Of a stretch of DNA of 64,000 nucleotides, positions 51,979-60,973 are shown piece by piece; position 1 is the first letter of the stretch; every line of letters begins with the position of its first letter. This stretch comes from Jannaschia sp. S6380 (lineage in GTDB: Bacteria; Pseudomonadota; Alphaproteobacteria; Rhodobacterales; Rhodobacteraceae): NCBI RefSeq assembly GCF_023015695.1, contig NZ_JALKAS010000001.1, forward strand, positions 558,001-622,000, in the 5' to 3' direction. Position numbers and translations under genes: made by a program. The notes beneath the pieces are model-generated. The model was not told the origin of the DNA and made no database searches. It saw nothing but the letters and a program-made list of their open reading frames with translations.

Positions 51979-54258
51979 ATGCGTCTGACCGCCCTTGCCA
52001 TATGCGGGGCCGCGTTTCTGGCGGGGGCCGCCGCGGCCCAGACCTATCAGTTCAACAGCTTCGAGGTGCAGGGGAATACCCGCATCGAGACGGCGTCCAT
52101 CCTCGCGAACCTGGGCGTGGCGCCGGGCGAGGTCATCACCGCCGGGCAGCTCAACGACGGGTTCCAGCGCCTGCAGGCCTCGGGCCTGTTCGAGACGGTC
52201 GAGATCGTGCCGCAGGGATCGCGCCTGGTCGTGATCGTGACCGAGTATCCGACCGTCAACCGCATCTCCATCGAGGGCAACAACCGCCTCTCGGACGAGG
52301 ATCTGCAGACCATCATCGGCAGCCAGGTGCGCCGCGTCTACGACCCGCGGCAGGCCGAGCGCGACGCCGCCGCCATTACCGACGCCTATGCGCAATCGGG
52401 TCGTCTGGCGGCGACCGTTCAGCCCAAGATCATCCGCCGCAGCGAGAACCGCGTCGACCTGATCTTCGAGGTGGCCGAAGGTCGCGTGTCCGAGATCGAG
52501 CGGGTCAGTTTCGTCGGCAACCGCGCCTTTTCCGACCGCCGCCTGCGCCGCGTGCTGGAGACCAAGCAGGCCGGGATCTTCCGCGCCCTGATCCGCGCCG
52601 ACACCTTTGTCGGCGACCGGGTCGCGCTCGACACGCAGCTGCTTCGCGACTTCTACCTGTCGCGCGGCTATGCCGATGTGCAGGTCCTGTCTGCGACGCC
52701 CGAACTCGTGCCGACGCGCGACGCGTATTTCCTGACCTTCCGCATTCAGGAGGGGCAGCAGTTCCGGTTTGGCCGGGTCGCCGCGATGTCGAACCTGCCC
52801 GAGATCAACGTGGCGGAATACCAGTCCGAGATCCGCGTGGACCCCGGCGACATTTTCACGCCGCAGGCGCTGGAGCGGACGATCGAGCGGCTGGAGCTGT
52901 TGGCGACGCGCCAGGGTCTGACCTTCATCCGCGTCCGCCCCGAGATCCGCCGCAACGACGCTGATCTGAGCCTGGACATCGATTTCGTCATCGAAAAGGG
53001 CGAGCGGCGCTTCGTCGAGCGGATCGACATCGAGGGCAACGCCACGACGCTCGACCGGGTAATCCGGCGGCAGTTCGACACGGTCGAAGGCGACCCGTTC
53101 AACCCGCGCGAGATCGAGGCCGCCGCGCGGCGGATCCGCGCGCTGGGCTATTTCAGCGAGGCCGAGGTGACGGCCCGCGAGGGAACGGCGCCCGAGCAGG
53201 TGATCGTCGATGTCGATGTCGAGGAGCAGCCGACGGGCGCGCTGGGTTTCGGCGCGAACTACTCGGTCGAATCCGGCGTGGGCGTGTCGTTCAGTTTCTC
53301 GGAGACGAACTTCCTGGGGCGCGGCCAGACGCTGAACTTCGCGGTCGACACGGGATCGGAGAATTCCAACTCCGCGCTGACCTTCATCGAGCCCTACTTC
53401 CTCAATCGCGACCTCGCCGCGTCGGTGTCGGTCTTCTACCGCGAGACCTCGCGCGACTCGCTCACCTTCGACACGCGGAGCGCGGGCGCCCGGTTCGGGC
53501 TGGAGTTTCCCGCCGGTGAATACAGTCGCCTGGGCGTCTTCTACGGCATTACCCAGGACAAGCTGGACGCACGCGACAGCACCGACCTGTCGCCGATCCT
53601 GCTGGCCGACGAAGGCGAGGCGACCACCTCATTCGTGGGTTACAGCTGGACCTACAACACCATCGGCACCGGCCTGGACCTGACGCGCGGCTACCGGTTG
53701 CGCTTCGGCCAGCAATTCGCCGGCGTGGGGGGCGACGAGGAGTTCATCAAGACGACGATGCTGGCCGCGGCGCAGCGAACCATCCGCAACGATGAGATCG
53801 TGCTGAACGCCACGTTCGAGGCGGGCGCGGTCAACACGCTGGACGACGACGCGTCGCGGCAGTCGACGCGGTTCTTTAACAGCCAGTCGATCATCCGCGG
53901 CTTCGAGTCGGGCGGCATCGGCCCGCGCGACCTGAACTTCTCGGATGCGGCGCTGGGCGGCAACTATTTCGCCGCCGCCCGGTTCGAGGCGCAGTTCCCG
54001 TTGGGCTTCATTCCCGAAGAGTACGGAATCGCGGCCGCGACCTTCCTGGATGCCGGCTCGGTCTGGGGGCTAGACGACACGTCGGCGACGGGCCCGATCC
54101 CGGTGGACGACGATTTCTACCTGAACTCCGCCGTGGGCATCGGCCTCCTTTGGGATACCGCGATCGGACCGCTCCGGTTCAACTTCACGCGGGCGATCCG
54201 CAAGCGGGATTTCGACCGCGAGCAGACGTTCGACCTGACGATCGAGACCCGCTTCTGA
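51979..54258 (+). CDS. bamA: outer membrane protein assembly factor BamA
   Basis: 759 residues. The signal peptide MRLTALAICGAAFLAGAAAA precedes five POTRA domains (for example FEVQGNTRIETASILANLGV, RISIEGNNRLSDEDLQTIIG, RIDIEGNATTLDRVIRRQFD) and a 16-strand outer membrane barrel from about residue 420. The lid-lock motif is in IIRGFESGGIGPRDL and the final strand ends in FDLTIETRF, with the terminal Phe expected. It folds beta-barrel proteins into the outer membrane. An ATG at 51904 is in frame and would add an Arg/Gly-rich 25-residue lead; I prefer ATG 51979 because the signal peptide then starts normally. Confidence 0.93.
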   Translation: MRLTALAICGAAFLAGAAAAQTYQFNSFEVQGNTRIETASILANLGVAPGEVITAGQLNDGFQRLQASGLFETVEIVPQGSRLVVIVTEYPTVNRISIEGNNRLSDEDLQTIIGSQVRRVYDPRQAERDAAAITDAYAQSGRLAATVQPKIIRRSENRVDLIFEVAEGRVSEIERVSFVGNRAFSDRRLRRVLETKQAGIFRALIRADTFVGDRVALDTQLLRDFYLSRGYADVQVLSATPELVPTRDAYFLTFRIQEGQQFRFGRVAAMSNLPEINVAEYQSEIRVDPGDIFTPQALERTIERLELLATRQGLTFIRVRPEIRRNDADLSLDIDFVIEKGERRFVERIDIEGNATTLDRVIRRQFDTVEGDPFNPREIEAAARRIRALGYFSEAEVTAREGTAPEQVIVDVDVEEQPTGALGFGANYSVESGVGVSFSFSETNFLGRGQTLNFAVDTGSENSNSALTFIEPYFLNRDLAASVSVFYRETSRDSLTFDTRSAGARFGLEFPAGEYSRLGVFYGITQDKLDARDSTDLSPILLADEGEATTSFVGYSWTYNTIGTGLDLTRGYRLRFGQQFAGVGGDEEFIKTTMLAAAQRTIRNDEIVLNATFEAGAVNTLDDDASRQSTRFFNSQSIIRGFESGGIGPRDLNFSDAALGGNYFAAARFEAQFPLGFIPEEYGIAAATFLDAGSVWGLDDTSATGPIPVDDDFYLNSAVGIGLLWDTAIGPLRFNFTRAIRKRDFDREQTFDLTIETRF

Positions 54259-54854
54259 TGCGCGCGGCGCTGCTGCTGGCGGCGCTGCTGACGGTGGGGC
54301 CGGCAGCGGCACAACAGGCGGGGTCGCAAGGCCCGTCGCCCAGCCTGGGCGTGCCGCAATCGTCTGTGGTCGTGCTGGACCGCGATGCCCTCTTCGCGCA
54401 GAGCATGTTCGGCCGCCGCGTGGCGCGCGACATCGAGGCGGCCTCGGCCGAACTGGCGGTCGAGAACCGCCGGATCGAAAGCGAGCTGGAGGCCGAGGAG
54501 CAGGCGTTGACCGATCGTCGCGCCGCGATGAACCCGGAGGCCTTTCGAGAGCTGGCCGCCGATTTCGACGCCCGGGTCACGGACATCCGCCAGACGCAGG
54601 CGGCGAAGGCCCGCGCCATCACCCAGCAGGGCGAACGCGCGCAGGCCCTGTTCCTGGAGCGTGCGAACCCCATCCTGGTGGAGCTTGCCCGCGAGACCGG
54701 CGCGCTTGTGATCCTGGACCGGCGTCTGGTGATCGCATCGGCCGACCAAGTCGACATCACCGTTCTTGCGCAGGACCGGATCGATGCCGCCCTGGGCGAC
54801 GGGACCGAGATCGAGCCATCGGCGCCCCAGCCCCGGCCCGAAGGGGACCGCTAG
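54258..54854 (+). CDS. OmpH/Skp family periplasmic chaperone
   Basis: 198 residues. A signal peptide (MRAALLLAALLTVGPAAAQQ) leads to VPQSSVVVLDRDALFAQSMF and a long coiled-coil (about 65-135, with IESELEAEEQALTDRRAAMN) before the beta segment GALVILDRRLVIASADQVDI. This is the Skp layout: a jellyfish-like trimer that holds unfolded outer membrane proteins for BamA. Its ATG overlaps the bamA stop by 1 nt. A disordered tail ends in PRPEGDR. Confidence 0.9.
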   Translation: MRAALLLAALLTVGPAAAQQAGSQGPSPSLGVPQSSVVVLDRDALFAQSMFGRRVARDIEAASAELAVENRRIESELEAEEQALTDRRAAMNPEAFRELAADFDARVTDIRQTQAAKARAITQQGERAQALFLERANPILVELARETGALVILDRRLVIASADQVDITVLAQDRIDAALGDGTEIEPSAPQPRPEGDR

Positions 54855-54917
54855 CCGCCGCTTGCCCCATACCCCCGGCGCACGATATGCCCCGGAAATC
54901 AAACGGGGGACCGCGAC

Positions 54918-55391
54918 ATGACGACCGAGGCCGACATTCACCTGATCCAACGGGTGCTGCCCCATCGCTATCCGTTCCTTCTGGTCGATCGGGTCCGCGA
55001 CATCGTGGAGAACCGTTCGGCCGTCGGCATCAAGAACGTCACCTTCAACGAGCCGCATTTTCAGGGCCATTTCCCCGGCACGCCCATCATGCCCGGCGTC
55101 ACAATCATCGAGGCGATGGCCCAGACGGCGGGCGTGCTGGTCGGTGTCTCCAATAACCTGATGGACCGCGACGCGCTGATCTATTTCATGTCCGTCGAAG
55201 GGGCCAAATTCCGACGCAAGGTCGTGCCCGGCGACGTGCTGGAGCTGCATGTCGAGGTCGTGCGCGGCAAGCCGGGTGCGAAGGTCTGGAAGTTCCGGGG
55301 CAAGGCGACGGTCGATGGCGAGGTGGCCGCGACCGCCGATTTCACCGCCATGATCGACATGCCCAAGGACCAAGCGGACACCGGGGCGTGA
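54918..55391 (+). CDS. fabZ: 3-hydroxyacyl-[acyl-carrier-protein] dehydratase FabZ
   Basis: 157 residues in a hot-dog fold. Catalytic features: [15 protein letters not shown] at the N-terminus, [17 protein letters not shown] (His near 51) and [14 protein letters not shown] (Glu near 65). It dehydrates 3-hydroxyacyl-ACP in fatty-acid synthesis; hydroxymyristoyl-ACP before it is the branch to lipid A, made by LpxA and others beside it. lpxD, which often sits between skp and fabZ, is absent. Its stop overlaps the lpxA start. Confidence 0.95.
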   Translation: MTTEADIHLIQRVLPHRYPFLLVDRVRDIVENRSAVGIKNVTFNEPHFQGHFPGTPIMPGVTIIEAMAQTAGVLVGVSNNLMDRDALIYFMSVEGAKFRRKVVPGDVLELHVEVVRGKPGAKVWKFRGKATVDGEVAATADFTAMIDMPKDQADTGA

Positions 55392-56185
55392 GCGTCGACC
55401 CGACCGCGACCGTTCATCCCTCGGCCGTGATCGAGGACGGGGCGACGATCGGCCCGGGTGCCCGGATCGGGCCGTTCTGCGTCATCGGGCCCGAGGTCAC
55501 GGTCGCGGCCGATGTCGACATCCGCAGCCACGTGGTCGTCGCGGGCTGGACCGATATCGGCGCAGGCACGGTGATCTTTCCCTTCGCATCGATCGGTGAG
55601 GTGCCGCAGGACCTGAAATTCGCCGGCGAGCGGACCCGCCTGCGGATCGGCGCGCGCAACCGGATCCGCGAGCATGTGACGATGAATACCGGGACCGTCC
55701 AGGGCGGCGGCGAGACGGTGGTGGGCGATGACGGCCTGTTCATGGCCGGATGCCACATCGCGCATGACTGCCATATCGGCGACCGGGTGATCGTGGTGAA
55801 CCAGTCGGCCATCGCCGGCCACTGCCAGATCGCGGACGACGTGATCGTGGGCGGGCTGTCGGGCATTCATCAATGGGTCCGCATCGGCCGAGGGGCGATC
55901 ATCGGCGCGCTGTCGATGGTGACGAACGATGTGGTGCCGTACGGGCTGGTCCAAGGGCCGCGGGCGGAGCTGGACGGCCTGAACCTCGTCGGGCTGAAGC
56001 GGCGCGGTGTGGCGCGGGCGGACATCCAGGCGCTCCGCGTGGCGCTTCTGACACTAAAGCAGGGGGAGGGGACGTTCCTGGAGCGGGCCCGCCGTCTGGG
56101 CGACGAGACCGAGAGCGATCACGTCCGCCAGATGGTGGAGTTCATCACCGGCGCCTCGGATCGAAGCTTCCTGGTCCCCAAGTGA
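55388..56185 (+). CDS. lpxA: UDP-N-acetylglucosamine acyltransferase
   Basis: 265 residues starting at a GTG that overlaps the fabZ stop. About 30 hexapeptide turns of the left-handed beta-helix run from [20 protein letters not shown] through [18 protein letters not shown] and [20 protein letters not shown] (catalytic His in AHDCH) to [19 protein letters not shown]. The C-terminal helical domain follows ([20 protein letters not shown]). It transfers hydroxyacyl from ACP to UDP-GlcNAc, the first step of lipid A. Confidence 0.95.
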   Translation: MSVDPTATVHPSAVIEDGATIGPGARIGPFCVIGPEVTVAADVDIRSHVVVAGWTDIGAGTVIFPFASIGEVPQDLKFAGERTRLRIGARNRIREHVTMNTGTVQGGGETVVGDDGLFMAGCHIAHDCHIGDRVIVVNQSAIAGHCQIADDVIVGGLSGIHQWVRIGRGAIIGALSMVTNDVVPYGLVQGPRAELDGLNLVGLKRRGVARADIQALRVALLTLKQGEGTFLERARRLGDETESDHVRQMVEFITGASDRSFLVPK

Positions 56186-56970
56186 CGAAGCTGGCCCTGA
56201 TTGCCGGGCAGGGGGGGCTGCCGGCCGTACTGGCCCGCGGGCTGGACGGCCGGGACTGGCGGGCCTGGCATCTCGCCGATCATCCGCCGGACGGCATCGC
56301 GTCCGAGGGGTTCCGCATCGAGCGGCTGGGAACGCTGCTGGCGCATCTGGCGGAGGACGGCTTCACCGAGGTTTGCTTCGCCGGCCGCGTTGCCCGGCCG
56401 GCCATCGATGCGCAGGCGATCGACGCCGCGACCGCGCCGCTGGTGCCGCGCATGATGGCGGCGCTGCGGCAGGGGGACGATGCGGCGTTGCGCACCGTCC
56501 TGTCCTTCTTCGAGGAGGCGGGGTTGCGCGTGGTGGCGCTACAGGAATTGGTGCCGGGCCTGATGGACGTCCCGCAGGTCGGCACGCCCGCGCAGGCGGA
56601 CCGGGCGGATATCGCACGCGCGGCCGAGCTGCACCGGGCGCTTTCGCCGCTGGATGTCGGGCAGGGGCTGGTGGTGGCGGGCGGCCAGGTGCTGGCGATC
56701 GAGGCGCTGCCCGGCACCGATCACATGCTGGACGGATTGGCCGCGCCATTCGCGCGCCCGCCGGGCGGCGTGTTCTACAAGGCGGCCAAGGCCGGGCAGG
56801 ACAGACGAATCGACATGGCGACGTTGGGCCCCGACACCGTCGATCGCGTGCGCGATGCGGGACTGTCGGGCATCGCGGTGGAGCGCGGCGCCGTCCTCGT
56901 CTTGGATGCCGATGAGATGCGCCGCGCCCTGACCGAGGCGGGGCTGTTCCTGGCCGTGCAGGGCCCCTGA
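56182..56970 (+). CDS. lpxI: UDP-2,3-diacylglucosamine diphosphatase LpxI
   Basis: 262 residues starting at a GTG that overlaps the lpxA stop. LpxI features: LALIAGQGGLPAVLARGL at the N-terminus, GFTEVCFAGRVARPAID, VPGLMDVPQVGTPAQADRAD, and KAAKAGQDRRIDMATLGPDT with the catalytic Asp in the D-x-R-x-D stretch. It hydrolyses UDP-diacylglucosamine to lipid X and UMP, replacing LpxH as usual in alphaproteobacteria. Its stop overlaps lpxB, so LpxI and LpxB are coupled. Confidence 0.93.
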   Translation: MTKLALIAGQGGLPAVLARGLDGRDWRAWHLADHPPDGIASEGFRIERLGTLLAHLAEDGFTEVCFAGRVARPAIDAQAIDAATAPLVPRMMAALRQGDDAALRTVLSFFEEAGLRVVALQELVPGLMDVPQVGTPAQADRADIARAAELHRALSPLDVGQGLVVAGGQVLAIEALPGTDHMLDGLAAPFARPPGGVFYKAAKAGQDRRIDMATLGPDTVDRVRDAGLSGIAVERGAVLVLDADEMRRALTEAGLFLAVQGP

Positions 56971-58097
56971 TGCGGCTGTTCCTGATCGCGGGCGAACCTT
57001 CGGGCGATCGGTTGGGCGCGGCGCTGATGCAAGGGCTGCGGCACCTGGTGCCGGACGTCGAAATCGTCGGCATCGGCGGCCCGGCCATGACCGCCGAGGG
57101 GTTGGAGAGCCTGTTCCCGATGGAGGTGCTGTCGGTCATGGGGCTGGCCGAAGTGGTGCCCCGGTTGCCGGAACTTTTGCGCAGGCGGGATGCGGCCGTC
57201 GCGGCCATCGCCGACCTGCGGCCGGATGCGTTGATCACGATCGACAGCCCCGATTTCTGCCTGCGTGTGGTCGCGCGCGCCCGGCGGGTCCGCCCGTCGC
57301 TGCCGGTCATCCACTATGTCGCGCCGTCGGTCTGGGCCTGGCGTCCGGGGCGGGCCGAGAAGATGGCGCGGCATGTCGACCATGTCCTGGCCCTTCTGCC
57401 TTTCGAGCCGCCCTATATGCAGGCGGCCGGGATGAGCTGCGATTTCGTCGGTCACCCGGTCGTGACGGAGCCGCGGGCCACACCGGCCGAGGCCGCCGCC
57501 TTCCGCGCACGGGCGGGCGGCGAGGTCGCGCTCGTCCTGCCTGGATCGCGGCGGGGGGAGGTGACGCGCCTGGGACCCGTCTTCGGCGAAGCGATCGAGC
57601 AGCTACCCCGCGGCAGCCGGGTCGTCGTTCCGACCGTGCCGCATCTGGAGCCAGTCCTGCGCGAGATGACGCGGGGCTGGCCCTTCGATCCGATCCTGGT
57701 GACGGACCCGGCCGACAAGCGTGCGGCCTTCGGGGCGGCGACGGCGGCACTCGCCGCATCGGGCACCGTCAGCCTGGAACTCGCCGCGAGCGGGACGCCG
57801 ATGGTCATCGCCTACGACATGAACTGGTTCAGCTGGCAGATCGTCAGCCGGATGCTGCGTGTGGATACGGGGACCCTGGTGAACCTGATCGCGGGCCGCA
57901 ACGTCGTGCCCGAGTTCCACGGCCCGGCCTGTCGCGCCGGCCCGGTCGGTGCGGCCTTCGCACGGCTGATGTCGGTGCCGTCGGAACGCGATCGCCAGAC
58001 GCAGGCCCTGTCGGATGCGATGGACGCGCTCGGCCGCGGCGGCGTGGCGCCCGGCCTGCGCGCGGCACGGTCGGTGGTGGACCATCTCGCGAAGTGA
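56970..58097 (+). CDS. lpxB: lipid-A-disaccharide synthase
   Basis: 375 residues in a GT-B fold. Seen: [20 protein letters not shown] at the N-terminus, [79 protein letters not shown] and [17 protein letters not shown], all LpxB marks. It joins lipid X and UDP-diacylglucosamine to the lipid A disaccharide, at the inner membrane. It ends the cluster; tRNA-Arg follows 40 bp on, with a small GGGGAT/ATCCCC hairpin between. Confidence 0.95.
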   Translation: MRLFLIAGEPSGDRLGAALMQGLRHLVPDVEIVGIGGPAMTAEGLESLFPMEVLSVMGLAEVVPRLPELLRRRDAAVAAIADLRPDALITIDSPDFCLRVVARARRVRPSLPVIHYVAPSVWAWRPGRAEKMARHVDHVLALLPFEPPYMQAAGMSCDFVGHPVVTEPRATPAEAAAFRARAGGEVALVLPGSRRGEVTRLGPVFGEAIEQLPRGSRVVVPTVPHLEPVLREMTRGWPFDPILVTDPADKRAAFGAATAALAASGTVSLELAASGTPMVIAYDMNWFSWQIVSRMLRVDTGTLVNLIAGRNVVPEFHGPACRAGPVGAAFARLMSVPSERDRQTQALSDAMDALGRGGVAPGLRAARSVVDHLAK

Positions 58098-58137
58098 CTT
58101 GCGGGGGGCGGGGATCGCGGCTATCCCCCGGCGCGAG

Positions 58138-58214
58138 GCACCCATAGCTCAGCTGGATAGAGCGCTGCCCTCCGAAGGCAGAGGTCTCAGGTTCGAATCC
58201 TGATGGGTGCGCCA
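58138..58214 (+). tRNA. tRNA-Arg (anticodon CCG)
   Basis: 77 nt with encoded CCA. The acceptor stem is GCACCCA/TGGGTGC, the anticodon stem-loop is CTGCC-CTCCGAA-GGCAG (anticodon CCG), and the T-arm contains CAGGTTCGAATCCTG. It decodes CGG. Confidence 0.97.
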
Positions 58215-58245
58215 ATCCCCTCTCTAGCGGTCGGCCGTCGCCATT

Positions 58246-59370
58246 TCACGCACGGCGTGCGGCCAGGAACCTCGACAGGCGCGGCAGGCCGTCCGCCATC
58301 GCCGCGGGGTCGTTGCCGAACCCTATCCGCACGCAGCCCTCGACCCCGAAGACCGATCCGGGGGTCAGCAGGACGCCGGTCTGTGCCAGAAGATCGAGGC
58401 AGAACGCCTCGGACGGCAGGTCGATGTCGTAGTGGATCAGCGCGGTCGTCCCGGCCTCGGGCCGGACCCATGTCAACGAAGGCTCGCCCGCCATCCAGTC
58501 GTCGATGAGCGCCAGATTGCGGGACGTGATCGCGCGCGCGCGGTCCAGCAGGCGGTCGGCGGCGCCGAGCGCGATGGCCGCCAGGTGGTCGTCGATCATG
58601 CCGACGGAAATGGTGTTGTAGTCGCGATGCAGCGCCACCGCCTCCAGAACCTCGCGCGGGGCCGTCACCCAGCCGAGGCGCAGCCCGGCCAGCGAGAACG
58701 CCTTGGACATGCCCGCCGTGGCGATCCCCTTTTCGTAGAGGTCGACGATGGACGGATCGAAGCCCGGATCTTCCCGCCCGGTGCCGCGATAGACCTCGTC
58801 CACCAGCACCCAGGCATCGGCAGCGCGCGCGATTTCGACGATCCGGGCCATCGCGTCCGGTGCGATCCGGGCCCCGGTCGGGTTGTTGGGGTTGGTGAAG
58901 GCGATCATCCGGGTCTCCGGCGTGACGGCATGGTCCAGCGCGCCGAGATCGGGGTGCCAGCCGTCCCCGGGATGAAGGGGAAAGCGCACGACGTCGGCGC
59001 CCAGGCTTTCGGGGATGGAGACATGCTGCTGATAGGTCGGCACGAAGCTGACGACGCGGTCGCCCGGTCCGACCATCGCCTGCCAGACGAGCGCGTTCGC
59101 GCCCGCCGTGCCATGCGTCACCACGATATCGCCGCGCGTCCGGTCGACATAGAGGGCCGCGATCGCATCGCGCAGCGCGTTCGATCCTTCGATCGCGCCA
59201 TAGGTCAGGCGCAGGGGAAGCAGGTCGCCGAGCGCCGCCTCGTTCCGGCCGGCCAGTTGCAGCAACTCGCCCAGCGTCAGGCTGCGCACGCAGGTTTCGG
59301 CGAGATTGAGTTCGCACGCGGTCTCATGCGCGTTCATCCAGATCTCGACCGCGAATGGATCGATATGCAT
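58246..59370 (-). CDS. pyridoxal phosphate-dependent aminotransferase (class I/II)
   Basis: 374 residues with the fold type I aminotransferase pattern: THGTAGANALVWQAMVGPGD (cofactor phosphate loop), IAFTNPNNPTGARIAPDAMA, VLVDEVYRGTG (Asp), the Schiff-base Lys in TAGMSKAFSLAGLRLGWVTA, and the carboxylate Arg in CVRIGFGNDPAA. An unusual N-terminus MHIDPFAVEIWMNAHETACE replaces the usual first helix; this form resembles the capreomycidine/arginine-type and related aminotransferases, but the amino acid is not certain. GGAGAGGG lies 7 nt before ATG 59370. Confidence 0.86.
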   Translation of the reverse strand: MHIDPFAVEIWMNAHETACELNLAETCVRSLTLGELLQLAGRNEAALGDLLPLRLTYGAIEGSNALRDAIAALYVDRTRGDIVVTHGTAGANALVWQAMVGPGDRVVSFVPTYQQHVSIPESLGADVVRFPLHPGDGWHPDLGALDHAVTPETRMIAFTNPNNPTGARIAPDAMARIVEIARAADAWVLVDEVYRGTGREDPGFDPSIVDLYEKGIATAGMSKAFSLAGLRLGWVTAPREVLEAVALHRDYNTISVGMIDDHLAAIALGAADRLLDRARAITSRNLALIDDWMAGEPSLTWVRPEAGTTALIHYDIDLPSEAFCLDLLAQTGVLLTPGSVFGVEGCVRIGFGNDPAAMADGLPRLSRFLAARRA

Positions 59371-59689
59371 GCGGTGCCCTCTCCGGTTCGATTGTTCGAA
59401 CCGATCATCCCGGGCGCGCGTCGTCCAGCCCATGTGAACCGGGGGCGATGCAAGTGGGTAACAGTCAAGACTTGGTTTGCGGGTTTGCGAAAATGCGCGG
59501 ATCGACGGCGATGCCGCGGCTGAGACATGGGCCGGGGTGACCCGTGCGGGGGCGCCCCGCCGGGAGCGGAAACGCCGGAGGACGGATTCGGGCCGGCCGT
59601 GACCCGCATGCCGAAGTCGAGACGCCGCGCAGGCCGGTCCAAAGCCGAATTTTCGCATTTTTTGGAATGTCTTGCGAAGCAGGGCGGGG
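59371..59689. other. 319-bp region between the aminotransferase and tRNA-Ser
   Basis: No gene is convincing on either strand; short open frames have no recognisable family and an Arg/Gly-rich, frame-shadow look. It should hold the aminotransferase promoter (minus strand). A T-rich patch (ATTTTTTGGAATG, about 59657) lies just past the tRNA-Ser 3' end, but in the wrong orientation for a tRNA terminator. Confidence 0.5.
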
Positions 59690-59779
59690 TGGCGGAGAGA
59701 CAGGGATTCGAACCCTGGGTAGACGTTAATCCACAACGGTTTTCGAAACCGTCCCGTTCGACCACTCCGGCACCTCTCC
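59690..59779 (-). tRNA. tRNA-Ser (anticodon CGA)
   Basis: A 90-nt class II tRNA with encoded CCA. On the minus strand it begins GGAGAGG, pairs with TCTCTCC, and has the anticodon stem-loop ACGGT-TTCGAAA-ACCGT (anticodon CGA), a long variable arm, and the T-arm AGGGTTCGAATCCCT. It decodes UCG. Confidence 0.97.
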
Positions 59780-59938
59780 GCACCTCGGGTCGTGGCGCGT
59801 CTTTAGGCAAGTGCTTCGAGTGCTGCAAGAGGATCACGCAGCTTTTCACACGATGCCGCGAGGGGGGCGGTTTCGGGTTCTCAGCCGGGCCCCGGCCCTG
59901 TTCACTGGGGCGGGGACAATGAACGAGGGAGCGGTAAC

Positions 59939-60787
59939 ATGAAAAGGACGATCAGGATCCTCGCCACGGCGTTTTTGGGCATCGGACTGACCTGCGGCGC
60001 GAGTTGGGCGGAGAACACGGCGGAGCAGGAAGTGCGCGCCGACACAGTGGGCACGATCATGAACGCGGTCCGGGTGGAGGCCCTGATGCAGGTCGTCGCC
60101 ACCGAAGGCGCGCGTCACGGCATGAGCCTGGAGAAGGCGCTCTTCGCCGGGCGCGGCGGGCGGGACTGGGCGCGGGCCGTCTCGGCCATCCAGACGCCCG
60201 AGCGGCTGGTGCCGATCATCGCGTCCACCCTTCGGGACGAGCTGTCGCCAGCCGATGCCGAGGTGGTGGCCGCATTCTATTCCGGCGATCTGGGCGGGCG
60301 GATCGTCCGCCGCGAGGTCGAAGCGCGGCGCGACATGCTGGATACCGACATCGAGACGAGCGCGACCCGGGCCGTCGCGGACCAGGGGACGGAGCGCACG
60401 GCGCTGATCGATCAACTGATCGATGGCATGGATCTGGTCGACAGTAACGTGTCGGGCGGGCTGAACGCGAACTTCGCATTCTATCGCGGGCTGGGCGATG
60501 GCGGCGCGCTGCGCAAGCGCATGACCGAAAGCGAGATGATCGCGATGGTCTGGAATCAGGAAAGCGCGGTTCGCGCGGCGACGACGCGTTGGCTGCGCGG
60601 ATACCTGACGCTCGCCTACGCGCCGTTTTCGGATGCCGAACTGCGCACCTACATGACGTTCACGCAGACGCCCGCGGGCCGGCGCTATGTCGCGGCGATG
60701 TTCGCGGGGTTCGGCCGCGTGTTCGAGACGACGTCCTACGATCTGGGCCTGGCCGCGGCCCGTTTCATCGCGCAGGACACGATCTGA
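59939..60787 (+). CDS. DUF2059-like exported protein
   Basis: 282 residues with a signal peptide (MKRTIRILATAFLGIGLTCG, cleaved near ASWAEN). The mature part is nearly all alpha-helical; ASTLRDELSPADAEVVAAFY and the repeat YMTFTQTPAGRRYVAAMFAG look like two copies of a DUF2059 motif (aFYxSxxGxR). The function of the family is unknown. GAGGGAGCG lies about 7 nt before the ATG. It stands before the rplU-rpmA operon, which has its own promoter. Confidence 0.75.
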   Translation: MKRTIRILATAFLGIGLTCGASWAENTAEQEVRADTVGTIMNAVRVEALMQVVATEGARHGMSLEKALFAGRGGRDWARAVSAIQTPERLVPIIASTLRDELSPADAEVVAAFYSGDLGGRIVRREVEARRDMLDTDIETSATRAVADQGTERTALIDQLIDGMDLVDSNVSGGLNANFAFYRGLGDGGALRKRMTESEMIAMVWNQESAVRAATTRWLRGYLTLAYAPFSDAELRTYMTFTQTPAGRRYVAAMFAGFGRVFETTSYDLGLAAARFIAQDTI

Positions 60788-60794
60788 CCGCGAC

Positions 60795-60823
60795 TTGACA
60801 GTCGGCCGACCCCATGGGATAGG
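60795..60823 (+). promoter_or_regulatory. candidate rplU-rpmA promoter
   Basis: TTGACA (60795-60800), a 17-nt spacer and GATAGG (60818-60823). It is the clearest sigma-70-like element in the window and lies 151 bp upstream of the rplU ATG, as expected for a ribosomal protein operon with a leader. Confidence 0.65.
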
Positions 60824-60831
60824 GCCGCGCG

Positions 60832-60857
60832 TGGGCCGTGAGGATTCTCGCGGCCCA
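60832..60857 (+). other. stem-loop in the rplU leader
   Basis: TGGGCCGTGAG and CTCGCGGCCCA pair over 11 bp (one G-T) around a 4-nt loop. It begins about 9 nt after the predicted -10, so it is at the very 5' end of the mRNA. No T-run follows. A control element bound by a ribosomal protein is possible but unproven. Confidence 0.5.
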
Positions 60858-60973
60858 TTGATATTCTTGCATGCCCCGCGAAGGGCACGCTGTCCGAGGT
60901 GGCCCGTTCGACGGGTCGGAAACGTCCGGGATCCCGGGGACCGCAGGGCGCGACTGACATAAGGAGAGAACGG

